Positions 44,689 through 53,614 of a DNA stretch of 64,000 bases are shown here, in pieces. Origin of the DNA: Lentisphaerota bacterium (GTDB lineage: Bacteria; Verrucomicrobiota; Kiritimatiellia; UBA8416; JAIOPI01); contig JAIOPI010000033.1 of NCBI GenBank assembly GCA_021413965.1, positions 1 to 64,000 of the forward strand, read 5' to 3'. The first letter of the stretch is position 1; each line of letters opens with the position of its first letter. The notes under the pieces were generated by a model. It was not told where the DNA came from. It saw nothing but the letters and a program-made list of their open reading frames with translations, and did no database searches. A program made the translations under genes and the position numbers.

Positions 44689-45489
44689 CTAAACATCGCA
44701 GATCGCGATGGCCTGCTGAAGCGAGTCGAGCGGCTCGCGCTGCGGTATGAACTCCTGCCCAACGAACCCCTTGTAGCCCGTGGCCACGATGGCCCGCATC
44801 ACGGCCGGATAGTGAATCTCCTGCGCGACATCGATCTCGTGGCGCCCCGGATTACCGCCGGTGTGGTAATGGCCGATGTAGGGGGCGGCCGCCTCAACGG
44901 TGCGGATGATGTCCCCCTCCATGACCTGCATGTGGTAGATGTCGTAAAGCAGCTTCAACCGCTCCGAGCCGACGCGCCGGCAAAGCTCCACGCCCCACGC
45001 CGTATGGTCAGCCATGTAATCGGGGTGATCCACCTTGCTGTTGAGCAGCTCCACCATGACGGTGACGCCGTGTTTCTCCGCGATGGGCATCAGGCGCTTC
45101 AGCCCCTGCACGCAATGTTCCAGTCCCTGCTCATCGCTCATGCCCTGACGAAGGCCGGAGAATGTGATGATGTTCGGGTATCCCTGGCGCGCCACGGCGG
45201 CGATGGCCGGCTCAAAATAGCCCAGAAGATCGTTGTGATGTTCGAGACGGTTCCAGCCGTAGTCAATGCTCGAGGGTCCCCGGCACATGGCACACGTCAA
45301 ACCGGCCGCCTGAACCGCGGGCCACTGGTTCGGCACCAATAGCTCAACCGATTCGAGCCCCAGCGCGGCACAGGCCCGGCAAAACGCCTCAAACGTCATG
45401 GACGCCGGCCCCTGCGGGCCCGCCTCATAGAGGCGACGAAAACACCACGCGGAGACCGAATGCCGAACGTTACCCCTCAGGTCATTCAT
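44689..45489 (-). CDS. Hydroxypyruvate isomerase-like TIM-barrel sugar isomerase/epimerase
   Basis: A 266-aa xylose-isomerase-like (AP endonuclease 2) barrel. It starts SVSAWCFRRL and shows the metal-binding residues of this group: Glu in VTVMVELLNSK, Asp-His in LLYDIYHMQVMEGD, His in IGHYHTGGNPGRHEID and Glu in GFVGQEFIPQ. This is the pattern of hydroxypyruvate/tagatose-type isomerases and 3-epimerases. It probably acts on a monosaccharide, such as a ketose made from rhamnose, fucose or arabinose, released by the surrounding glycosidases. It sits between the URO-D fragment (24 nt) and the GH127-like gene (10 nt), all on one strand. Confidence 0.85.
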   Translation of the reverse strand: MNDLRGNVRHSVSAWCFRRLYEAGPQGPASMTFEAFCRACAALGLESVELLVPNQWPAVQAAGLTCAMCRGPSSIDYGWNRLEHHNDLLGYFEPAIAAVARQGYPNIITFSGLRQGMSDEQGLEHCVQGLKRLMPIAEKHGVTVMVELLNSKVDHPDYMADHTAWGVELCRRVGSERLKLLYDIYHMQVMEGDIIRTVEAAAPYIGHYHTGGNPGRHEIDVAQEIHYPAVMRAIVATGYKGFVGQEFIPQREPLDSLQQAIAICDV

Positions 45490-45513
45490 CGGATGGATTC
45501 TCCCGCATCACCC

Positions 45514-45801
45514 TCAAGCATGCCCGCACACCTTGGCGAGGCGCTTCAGGTGGTAACAGTAGTTCTCGAACGAGATGTCCGGCGGGCAGGTGTGATCGAT
45601 GTGCGGGATGTAGCCGCCGTCGGCGATCAGGGGCTGGAGGCGCGCCAGCTCGGCGTCAATCGCCGCCGGGGCGCGGGCCAGGACCCGTTTGTCCACGCCG
45701 CCCCAGATGCGGAGCGTTCGGCCGTAACGCCGGCGCACATCCAGCACGTCCATGCCGCATTGCACCTCGAACGGATAGAGGAAATTCAGCCCGGCGTCCA
45801 T
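45514..45801 (-). pseudogene. C-terminal fragment of a second URO-D-like gene
   Basis: A 95-codon frame from ATG 45801. MDAGLNFLYPFEVQCGMDVL, RRYGRTLRIWGGVDKRVLAR and GGYIPHIDHTCPPDISFENY are the last third of a URO-D-superfamily protein of the type that normally has about 340-400 aa. No homologous N-terminal part exists upstream; instead a complete URO-D-like gene of a different subtype ends two bases before this ATG (TGA-AT-ATG). So this is either a remnant left by deletion, with an in-frame ATG by chance, or a split subunit that is translationally coupled. The barrel cannot fold from this piece alone. Confidence 0.7.
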
Positions 45802-45803
45802 AT

Positions 45804-47027
45804 TCAACCTGTGACCTCCCGCACGATGGACACCCATTCCCGGAGTCGCTCGCGTTCGCCGCAGAGCGAAACGACATCCTTGAGGTTGATCTCGAAGTGA
45901 CAGCCGTTCCGGTTCAGGATCCGGCAGCCCTCGCGGATGGTCCGCCGGATGCGCTCGCGGTCGAAGGACGTGCAGACCTGGTCCGTGGGATTTGGCCGCC
46001 AGGAGACGACGTAGTCCGAGCCGATCTGCTCGGCGCATGTCGCCAGGTTGGCGGCCGGGGCCACGGAGATCATCTTCAGGTTCTTCACCTTGCGCAGGAT
46101 ATCGATCTTGTGCGTCAGGTCCTCGCAGCAGCCGTAGGCGCTGGCCGCGAACTGCTCCATGATCGGTTGCTGGTAGCGGAGCGCGAATTCGTCGTGCATC
46201 TGCGGGGAGATGAGGGTGAAGTCCTGGGCATGCGTGTGACACCACAGGTCCTTCCGCCGGGCCGGCCGCACCGGAAAGGGGTCGGGGGTATAGTTGCTGT
46301 AGGGAACGGACTGGATATCGGCATCAGCGGTACGGTAATCGCCGGCGGCATCGGCCTGGTTCATGGCCGCCAGCGTTGTGGCCAGCATCTTCTCCAGCAG
46401 GCGGTGCAGGCCGGCCGGGTTGTCCAGCATGTCGATCATGAGCTGTTCAAACCCCCGAAAGTGCGGCAGACGCACCGGGAAGCCGGCGCCGTAGCGCGGC
46501 TGCCGGATGACGCTCACCGGCAGGATGTCGCCGATCGCGTCTTGCAGCAGGCTCAGGTTCTCGGCGGTTGCCGCTTCGTCGATGTGGTGGCCCGGGGGCC
46601 GCAGCAGGCTCAGGTCATCGAGATCCTTGAGCGGCGGCTCGGCGTAAGCCTTGTACGCGCCGCCCTTGGATTCGATGATGTTCATCGGGATCCCCCAGGG
46701 GCCTTTCTCCATTCCCTTCCGCACGGCCAGGATCTCGATGAACGGCTCCAGCAGGTAGTCGTCGCCCGTGGAATGGTGGTACAGGTCGATCCGCAGCCGC
46801 TTCTCCGCTTCCAGGAAGAGCGGGTGGCGGCACACGGGGTTGGCCACCTCCTCGAGTTCCTCGGTGAAGATGATGGCCCAGATGTATATCATGGGCCGCT
46901 CCATCTTGCGGTCATGCAGACGGCGCCAGAGTTCCTTCGTCCGGTCGTGCCCCTGGCTTGCAGAGGCGTCCACGTAGCGCTTCGCCAGCTCCCGCAAACA
47001 GGCGGTTTCCGTCCCGTCGGGCTTCAT
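45804..47027 (-). CDS. URO-D-superfamily protein (YGCCE type)
   Basis: A 407-aa cytoplasmic protein. The C-terminal half is characteristic: FAASAYGCCEDLTHKIDILR, KMISVAPAANLATCAEQIGS, DYVVSWRPNP and INLKDVVSLCG...REWVSIVREV. This is the variant of the uroporphyrinogen-decarboxylase/methyltransferase fold with a Y-G-C-C-E loop where corrinoid methyltransferases carry H-x-C. It is not HemE. It lies directly after the GH3 gene (four-base ATGA overlap) and before the URO-D fragment, so it is co-expressed with the glycosidases. The chemistry is unknown. Confidence 0.78.
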   Translation of the reverse strand: MKPDGTETACLRELAKRYVDASASQGHDRTKELWRRLHDRKMERPMIYIWAIIFTEELEEVANPVCRHPLFLEAEKRLRIDLYHHSTGDDYLLEPFIEILAVRKGMEKGPWGIPMNIIESKGGAYKAYAEPPLKDLDDLSLLRPPGHHIDEAATAENLSLLQDAIGDILPVSVIRQPRYGAGFPVRLPHFRGFEQLMIDMLDNPAGLHRLLEKMLATTLAAMNQADAAGDYRTADADIQSVPYSNYTPDPFPVRPARRKDLWCHTHAQDFTLISPQMHDEFALRYQQPIMEQFAASAYGCCEDLTHKIDILRKVKNLKMISVAPAANLATCAEQIGSDYVVSWRPNPTDQVCTSFDRERIRRTIREGCRILNRNGCHFEINLKDVVSLCGERERLREWVSIVREVTG

Positions 47028-49255
47028 GCGCGCTCCCGCTTCACGCTGACGCCCGCCTTCACGCTAAACCGGGCTTTAACTCCCTCTGCCGAACTGCCGC
47101 CCACCATCACTTCGAACTCGCCCGGCTCGACGACCGGCTCCAGATGCCGATCGAGGAAGGCCAGATCCCGGCCTTCGAGCGTGAAGCGCACCACGCGCTT
47201 CTGCCCGCGCGCGAGCCGCACGCGTTTGAACCGCTTCAATTCCTTCACCGGCCGCGATAGGCTGGCGCAGAGATCGGAGAGATAGAGCTGCACCACCTCA
47301 TCGCCGGCCCGATAGCCCGTGTTGCGCACGTCCACGCTCACGGTCACGCTTCCATTCGGCGGGATGACTCGGGGCTCGATCTTCAGGTGGCCGTACTTGA
47401 ACGTCGTATAGGAGAGCCCGTGCCCGAAGGGAAACATGGGCTGCACACCCCGCTGGTCCACATAGTCGTAGCCCCGGCTAGAGGGTTTCATGTTGTAGTA
47501 GAGGGGCAACTGGCCCGTCGTGCGCGGGAACGTCAGCGGCAGCTTGCCACCTGGATTGACGTCGCCGAAGAGCACCTGCGCGAGCGCATGACCGCCCTCC
47601 ATCCCGGGGCACCACGCGGCCACGACCGCCGGCACGCGCTCGATCCAGCGCTCCATGGCCACAGCGCCGCCGCCGATCAGCACCACCACGGTCGGCTTGC
47701 CGAGCGCCGCCACGTCGCGAATCAGATCCTCCTGCACGCCCGGCAGTTCCAGCCGGCAGCGGTCGCGGCCCTCGCCTTCCGTCTTGGTCGTGTTGCCCAT
47801 GAACAGCACGGCCATATCCGCCGCGCGGGCCGCCTCGACGGCGCGGGCGAACCCGTCCCGCGACTGCCCGTTGATCTCGCAGCCTTCGGCATGCAGGATC
47901 TTGATGCGCTGGCCCGCGCGCCGACGCATTCCTTCCAGCGGCGATACCGCCGATGCGTGAAGCGTGCTGTAGTTGCCGAGGCGACCGATCGCGGCGTTGG
48001 GTCCGAGCACGGCAATCGTGCGCGCATTCGCAAGCGGCAGCACGCCGCCTTCGTTCTTGAGCAACACCAGTGAGCGGCGCGCGGCCTCCAGCGCCAGCGC
48101 CCGATGTTCCGCGCACCCGACCACCCGTACAGCCGCCGCCGCGTTCGCGTAGGGATTCTCGAACAGCCCCAGACGGAACTTCAGCCGCAACACGCGCCGC
48201 ACCGCGTCGTCCACCGGCGCCACGGCCATGTCGCCCGCGCGGATGAGCCCGGCCAGGTCCTTGAAGCACTTGGCCTCCGGCAGTTCGATGTCCATGCCCG
48301 CCTCGGCCGCCTTGCGTCCCGCCTCGGCGAACGATTCGGCCACGTGGTGCAGCGTGTGGATCATCTCCACGGCCAGGTAGTCCGACACCGTCACGCCGTC
48401 GAACCCCCATTCCTTTTTCAACACGTCGGTAAGCAACCACCGATTGCACGCGCACGGCTGGCCGTCGAGGGCGTTGTAGGCGGGCATGACGGACATCGCG
48501 CCGGCCTCCCGGACGCACGCTTCGAAGGCAGGGAAGTACACCTCTCGAAGGTGCCGCTCCGAGAAATGAATCGCGTGGCTGTCTCGCCCGCCGTCGCCGA
48601 CGAAGTTGGCGGCAAAGTGCTTCACCGTCGCGGCGACGCCCTGGCTCTGCACACCCCTCACGAAGGCCACGCCCATGCGGGAGGTGAGCCACGGGTCCTC
48701 GCCGTAGGACTCCTCGGTCCGGCCGCAGCGCGGGTCGCGGGCAATGTTGATCGTGGGCGACAGGCACTGCCGGATACCGCGCACGAACGTCTCGCGCCCG
48801 ATCGCCTGCGCCACCCGATGCATGAGCGCATCGTCCCAGGTCGCGGCCAACCCGATGGCCTGCGGAAAGCTGGTCGAGCCGGGCAACATGCAGCCGTGCA
48901 GCGATTCATCGTGAATGATGGCGGGGATGCCCAGCCGGGTGTGTTCGACCAGGAACTTCTGAATCGCGTTCGCAAAGTCCACGCTCTTCCGAATCGGCAG
49001 GTAGCGCAGCGGCATGGACATGTGGCCGGGCCCGGGCGACAGCAGCGCCGCCGCCTTGCGCGGCGAGAACCGGCCGCGGGTCAGCAGACGGTTGATCTTG
49101 GGGTCTTCCCAGGACGTCGGGAAGACGGCCCCCATCTGGCAGACCTTTTCCTCCAACGTCATGCGCCCCAGCAGATCCTCCACCCGCGCCTCGACCGGCG
49201 CATCCGCCCGGCGATAGAGCACGTTGTCTCGCATCCTTCCCTTGCTCTTCTTCAT
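47024..49255 (-). CDS. GH3 beta-glycosidase
   Basis: A 743-aa enzyme without signal peptide. The N-terminal barrel shows RVEDLLGRMTLEEKVCQMG, the substrate-binding IPAIIHDESLHG, SPTINIARDPRCGRTEESYG, VAATVKHFAANFVG and the nucleophile Asp in WGFDGVTVSDYLAVE (near 290). The alpha/beta sandwich domain follows (RSLVLLKNEGGVLPL ... VLFMGNTTKTEGEGRDR), and a C-terminal fibronectin-III-like domain (GHGLSYTTFKYGHLKI...GDEVVQLYLSDL). The family removes terminal beta-linked glucose, xylose or arabinose. The start overlaps the stop of the GH78-like gene by four bases, and its stop overlaps the start of the URO-D-like gene. Confidence 0.95.
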   Translation of the reverse strand: MKKSKGRMRDNVLYRRADAPVEARVEDLLGRMTLEEKVCQMGAVFPTSWEDPKINRLLTRGRFSPRKAAALLSPGPGHMSMPLRYLPIRKSVDFANAIQKFLVEHTRLGIPAIIHDESLHGCMLPGSTSFPQAIGLAATWDDALMHRVAQAIGRETFVRGIRQCLSPTINIARDPRCGRTEESYGEDPWLTSRMGVAFVRGVQSQGVAATVKHFAANFVGDGGRDSHAIHFSERHLREVYFPAFEACVREAGAMSVMPAYNALDGQPCACNRWLLTDVLKKEWGFDGVTVSDYLAVEMIHTLHHVAESFAEAGRKAAEAGMDIELPEAKCFKDLAGLIRAGDMAVAPVDDAVRRVLRLKFRLGLFENPYANAAAAVRVVGCAEHRALALEAARRSLVLLKNEGGVLPLANARTIAVLGPNAAIGRLGNYSTLHASAVSPLEGMRRRAGQRIKILHAEGCEINGQSRDGFARAVEAARAADMAVLFMGNTTKTEGEGRDRCRLELPGVQEDLIRDVAALGKPTVVVLIGGGAVAMERWIERVPAVVAAWCPGMEGGHALAQVLFGDVNPGGKLPLTFPRTTGQLPLYYNMKPSSRGYDYVDQRGVQPMFPFGHGLSYTTFKYGHLKIEPRVIPPNGSVTVSVDVRNTGYRAGDEVVQLYLSDLCASLSRPVKELKRFKRVRLARGQKRVVRFTLEGRDLAFLDRHLEPVVEPGEFEVMVGGSSAEGVKARFSVKAGVSVKRERA

Positions 49256-51711
49256 GAGCTTCCTTTCGCCTCCGGCTGCGAAACAACCTGCACGCCGGCG
49301 GGTGCGTTAACCTTGCCATCAATTCGCCCATCCGCCCCACGTCGCCACTCCACGCGGATGTCGCCACGCGGGGTCGGCACCACCCCCCGGGCCCACGTCA
49401 GATTTCCCGGTCGCGGGTCGAAGACCACCGCGGCATAGCCCGGCTCGGTGGGCCGGATGCCGAGCACGTGCTGCGTCAGCGTCCACACCACGCCCGCGCT
49501 GCCACCGTGAATGGTGCTGGCGCTCGCGCCGCTGTAGGCCTGATCGGGCCACGCTTCGGGCATCATGGGGAAGGCGTCCCCGGCCAGGACCGGCGCGTAA
49601 CGCCGCGCCATGTAGGTGTAGGCCTCCGCCGCAGCGCCCGCCTCAATCAGCCCCTCCAGGACATAGTGGAAATAGAGCGGTGAAACGCGCGTGATGTCGC
49701 CGGCGGGGTCCAGAAGATTCCGCAGAACCGCCGCCGCCTGGGGCGGTGTGGCAACGCCGTACAGGATCGTCAGGGCATTGGCGAGCTCCGTGAAGACTCC
49801 CGACTGCACCTCGTCCGCGACGCCGTCGGCAAAAAGTCCGCGCGCGGCGTTCCAATGCGTGGCGCGCAGGTGCGCCCGTACGCCTTCCGCCCGCGCGCGC
49901 CAGCGGGCGGCATCGCGCGGCAGTTCCAGCGCCTCGGCCACCTGCGCCGTGTCCGTAAGCATCTGCGCGTACAGCGCATTCACGGCGGTGCTCGCGCCGC
50001 GCAGGTCATTCTTCATCCAGTCGAACCAGACCCAATCCGCCAGGTTGTAGAGCAGGCCGGTGTCGTCCGCCTGCCGTTCGCACCAGTCCGCAATTCGGAC
50101 CAGCGCCGGGTAGTGCTCGGCGAGGAAACCCGGGCGGGCGCTGCGCAGGTAATAGCGCCAGACGGCGCCGGCATAGAAGAAGCTGTAATTGGGGATCGTG
50201 GTTGGGTTCGCGCCGGAGGTGGGATCGCGAGGGTCATCCTTGCACCCGAGCGAGCTGAGAAAACAACTGCCGATAAAGAACGCCAGCAGGCCGTCCGGAA
50301 GCTGGCTGCGGGTGGTCTGGCGGAACCCCTGAAACGTGATGGCCAGATCCCCGAACCCCGCCCAGGCCGCCAGATGCACCTGCTCGATTTCGCCGCAGAG
50401 AAGATAGGCCACCCGTTCGCGCACCACGTCCAGCGTCATCGCGTCTTCCATGTGCAGGAAGGCCGAGTTGACGCCGGTCTCCCAGAGCCGGGTCAGCACC
50501 GGATCGGAACAGGCGAATGCCCCACGGCGTTCGCAGGGATACTCAACCGCATCGACGCCAATGCGATGGAAGACCACACCCGCCGGCGCCTGGCGGACGA
50601 CGACCTGGAGATAGCGCACCAGGCGCACGAAGTACGGCCTCCAGATCTGGCGCCCTTCCCGCGCGATATAGCGATCGCCTATGCGCGAAGCCTGCCCCAA
50701 TGTGCCCGCGCGGCCATCGGTCAGTTGATGAACGCACGCGACATCGATTACCGCTCCGGCAGGCGCCTCGAACTCAAGCACGGGACGTCCCAGCACCGGC
50801 GGGCCAATATCCAGGATCAGCAACGCGCTGTGTTCAGGCGTGGTGGCCATTCTCACGCGGCCGGAACCGCCGGGCAACAGCGACTCCGCGTGCTCCACGA
50901 CGGCCCGTTCGAGGGCCACGTGCGGTTCCTGGGCCAGCCGCTCGGGAACGTGTTGCGCGCTGAAGGCACTCGCGGGCAGTTCCTGTATCTCGCCCACACG
51001 AACGATCCGCGCAATCGCGATCGCACGCTCGCGCAGTTGCGGCGTCAACCGCGGCTCCAGCAGCCGCCAGCACGACCGCTGGGAAATCGGCCCCTTGGCG
51101 CTCACCGGCACGGCCGGCGCCCAGTCCGAATCGTCAAATGCCGGCCGCATCCAGTGAGCCGGATCCACCCGTCCATCCAGGACCTCGTTGACGTAGCCGA
51201 TGTATATGTTGATCAAGCCGACATCCGGGCTGTACCCATTCAGCGCGCGCCAGCGCCACGTGGCATCCGATCCCAATACCTGGCGCTCGCCGGCACCTGA
51301 CCGCCATTCCAACTGCGCAAAGAACCCCGCGCGCTGGTTGGCCGACCAACTGTTGCGGCAGCCGTGAAAATACGCCTCCACCGCGATGGCATTTGGGCCC
51401 GCGCGCAGGTGCGGCGTCACGTCATGCGAGTCATAGGACATCCACTGGGGCCCGACGCTGCGCGCCGGACCATGGCCGAGATACACGCCGTTCACGTACA
51501 GGACGTAGCGGTCCGCTGCGGTAAGGTGCAGCACGGCTTCGGCCGGGGCTGCCGCCAGCATGAAGACCTTGCGGAACATCCGAAACGCATGGAACGGCCG
51601 CGCCTCGCCGCCGTCCCAGATGAAACGCCCCACCCAATGCCCCGGGTAACATCCCGGGCGTGGCGTGAAGTTGGTGTGGCGATGCGCCGGCTGCTGTGGT
51701 GAGGTATTCAT
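49252..51711 (-). CDS. GH78-like alpha-L-rhamnosidase, divergent, paralogue A
   Basis: An 819-aa protein, no signal peptide. N-terminal beta-sandwich domains (RFIWDGG, FRMFRKVFML, ADRYVLYVNGVYLGHGPARS, WMSYDSHDVTPHLRAGPNAI) lead to the (alpha/alpha)6 barrel and the C-terminal sandwich (GASASTIHGGSAGVVWTLTQ, VVFDPRPGNLTWARGVVPTP), the standard GH78 build. The family's usual DCPxRDERxGWxGD catalytic block is replaced by LDVVRERVAYLLCGEIEQVH (near 430), which keeps R-E-R but not D-C-P or G-D. Activity on alpha-L-rhamnosides is thus probable but not secure. It is coupled at both ends, one base from the GH127-like gene before it and overlapping the GH3 gene after it. Confidence 0.8.
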   Translation of the reverse strand: MNTSPQQPAHRHTNFTPRPGCYPGHWVGRFIWDGGEARPFHAFRMFRKVFMLAAAPAEAVLHLTAADRYVLYVNGVYLGHGPARSVGPQWMSYDSHDVTPHLRAGPNAIAVEAYFHGCRNSWSANQRAGFFAQLEWRSGAGERQVLGSDATWRWRALNGYSPDVGLINIYIGYVNEVLDGRVDPAHWMRPAFDDSDWAPAVPVSAKGPISQRSCWRLLEPRLTPQLRERAIAIARIVRVGEIQELPASAFSAQHVPERLAQEPHVALERAVVEHAESLLPGGSGRVRMATTPEHSALLILDIGPPVLGRPVLEFEAPAGAVIDVACVHQLTDGRAGTLGQASRIGDRYIAREGRQIWRPYFVRLVRYLQVVVRQAPAGVVFHRIGVDAVEYPCERRGAFACSDPVLTRLWETGVNSAFLHMEDAMTLDVVRERVAYLLCGEIEQVHLAAWAGFGDLAITFQGFRQTTRSQLPDGLLAFFIGSCFLSSLGCKDDPRDPTSGANPTTIPNYSFFYAGAVWRYYLRSARPGFLAEHYPALVRIADWCERQADDTGLLYNLADWVWFDWMKNDLRGASTAVNALYAQMLTDTAQVAEALELPRDAARWRARAEGVRAHLRATHWNAARGLFADGVADEVQSGVFTELANALTILYGVATPPQAAAVLRNLLDPAGDITRVSPLYFHYVLEGLIEAGAAAEAYTYMARRYAPVLAGDAFPMMPEAWPDQAYSGASASTIHGGSAGVVWTLTQHVLGIRPTEPGYAAVVFDPRPGNLTWARGVVPTPRGDIRVEWRRGADGRIDGKVNAPAGVQVVSQPEAKGSS

Positions 51712-51712
51712 G

Positions 51713-53608
51713 TTACCACTCCCGCGGGGTCTGTTCCGCCACGAACCGTTCGCGCTCGACCAGAGGCGCCTGGGGCTCGCGCAGGTGATCGCGCCGGTAG
51801 AGCCAATAGCTGGCCGGTGAGTGATCGGCCGGCGAAACCTCCACGCAGGTGCTGGCGCGGAAGGTGCAAGTGAATTGGTGCTCCTGCGGGGTGTTGGCGG
51901 CGACCGTGTAAGTCGCCGTGGACTCCTTGACCGGAAAGGTCAGGGCGATCTCGCAAGGTCCATTCAGGCGGCAGAACACCACGCGGTTGCCCATCCAGTC
52001 GAGATCAACGGGCTTCCCGCCAAGCGTGGCGCGCAACTCGCGCCGGTCCACCCACGCGGGAATCCGCACGGCGATGCGGCGCGCACCCTTGTTCTTCACC
52101 ACCACCCGGCCGTCGTACGGCAGGTGGCTGTGCACCTCGAGCAGCTTGGACGCGCGATTGAGAAGCAGGTTCACCTCGGCCGTGTCGCCGCTCTCGCGCA
52201 CCGCCCCCTCCCAGGCGTAATACAGGCCCTGCGTGGCATTCCCCGTGCAGCAGTGCATGACCCACGGCTTGAGCACCGCGTTGGGGCGAACGGCACCGAA
52301 ATAGACACCCAGCGTGCGCGCGATCGTGTCGTCATAGTTCAGCTTGTGTGCGGGCGGGTTCCCCTTCTCCTCCCAACTGGGTTCTGTGCTGGCCGCGGCG
52401 ATGCGCTGCAACTGTGCCGCGTCCGTCACCTGCTGTTCGACGAGCGCGTTGCGCACGCAGGCATCCACGTCATCCCAGTAATCGCCCAGCCCGGCATCGC
52501 TCAACCGGATGCCCATGGCCACCAGGTCGCCCAGTGCGCAGGACTCACATTGGTTATCCAGATTCTTCGAGGCCGGCCAACTGTTGACCCAGCCGAGCCG
52601 CGCGATTCCCTGCGTCAGGGAAAACTCGTAGGCCCGGCGCACGAACTCCAGCACGCGCTCGTCGCCCACCCCGCGCCCGAACTCCAGCAGGCCGCGCAGC
52701 GTGATGCAGCGCGCATGGAAGTGGCTGAACCAGTGGCCCTGTTCGGCGCCGGCCGTGTAGGGCGGGTCCGGCAGTCTGGACGCAATGTGGACGGTCTTGC
52801 CCTGGGGATCAAACGGTCCCGGCACGCCGCCCCAGAACTTGGTCTTCATCACATAGCGGCTCAGCCGTCCGGCCAGATCCAGCGCGGTCGCATCTCCGCT
52901 GGCGGCATACCACTGCATCGCGCCGTAGATCTGATGACCTTGGAAGGACGTCACCGACCCCTCACCGCCCTCCGTCTCGTCCTCCGCCTCATCGGTATTG
53001 AGCCAGCCCGAGCGCGGATAACAGCACGGTTCGCCCCAGCCGCCCTTCTCGGGATAGTAGGCGTAGTCTCCTTTGCGAATCGCGACGCGGGAAATGCCGT
53101 GCACCAGATCCCGAATCCGGCCATCGAACTGGTCGCTGCCGGTGGCGGCACGCCAGGCCATCAGCGTCCGGATCATCCGCCCGGCCCCGGCCACGGAGCA
53201 GAAGTCCTCGTTCCGGCCGTCACCGTAGAACGCGGACGCATACGAATTGCGCCATGGCCGCCGCGGATTGACAAAGTCCCAATACAAGCCGTCCTGCACC
53301 CGATCGAGCATGCTCCCGAAGTAGCGCGCCTCCAGCTCGCGCAGCTCGTCGCTCCCGCACATCGTGCGCAGCATCGTCAGCGATTCGGCCAGCTTCGGAT
53401 CGCACGTGTTCTCGGCCGACGCCCAGTGCGACTGGTGAGGGCGCGGCGTCGCGTAGTAGATCATTCCGTACATGGTCAGCAGCTCCGGGTCGATGCTGCC
53501 CATGATCCCGTGCACCGCCAGCCGTGCCCGCTCGGCCAGGTCGAGTGTGTCCGGCACCGTGGCCTGGTAACGTCCTCCCGAATGGCGGATGTCGATCGGT
53601 TCCGTCAT
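51713..53608 (-). CDS. GH127-like beta-L-arabinofuranosidase, paralogue 2
   Basis: A 631-aa protein of the same length as paralogue 1 and closely similar throughout (for example DTLDLAERARLAVHGIMGSI and PHQSHWASAE are shared). The zinc residues are present: E-S-C in CESCALGDLVAMG (near 353) and the Cys pair in WVMHCCTGNATQGLYYAWEG (near 453). A GAGGAG sequence lies upstream of the ATG. It is placed between the two GH78-like paralogues, 6 nt after one and 1 nt before the other. This suggests the three enzymes act on one oligosaccharide. Confidence 0.87.
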   Translation of the reverse strand: MTEPIDIRHSGGRYQATVPDTLDLAERARLAVHGIMGSIDPELLTMYGMIYYATPRPHQSHWASAENTCDPKLAESLTMLRTMCGSDELRELEARYFGSMLDRVQDGLYWDFVNPRRPWRNSYASAFYGDGRNEDFCSVAGAGRMIRTLMAWRAATGSDQFDGRIRDLVHGISRVAIRKGDYAYYPEKGGWGEPCCYPRSGWLNTDEAEDETEGGEGSVTSFQGHQIYGAMQWYAASGDATALDLAGRLSRYVMKTKFWGGVPGPFDPQGKTVHIASRLPDPPYTAGAEQGHWFSHFHARCITLRGLLEFGRGVGDERVLEFVRRAYEFSLTQGIARLGWVNSWPASKNLDNQCESCALGDLVAMGIRLSDAGLGDYWDDVDACVRNALVEQQVTDAAQLQRIAAASTEPSWEEKGNPPAHKLNYDDTIARTLGVYFGAVRPNAVLKPWVMHCCTGNATQGLYYAWEGAVRESGDTAEVNLLLNRASKLLEVHSHLPYDGRVVVKNKGARRIAVRIPAWVDRRELRATLGGKPVDLDWMGNRVVFCRLNGPCEIALTFPVKESTATYTVAANTPQEHQFTCTFRASTCVEVSPADHSPASYWLYRRDHLREPQAPLVERERFVAEQTPREW

Positions 53609-53614
53609 GGCACC

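Noticed and set aside
45514..46245. 243-aa frame that could extend the URO-D fragment upstream
   Set aside because: Only the last 95 codons resemble any family; the earlier part is an out-of-frame reading of the complete URO-D gene.
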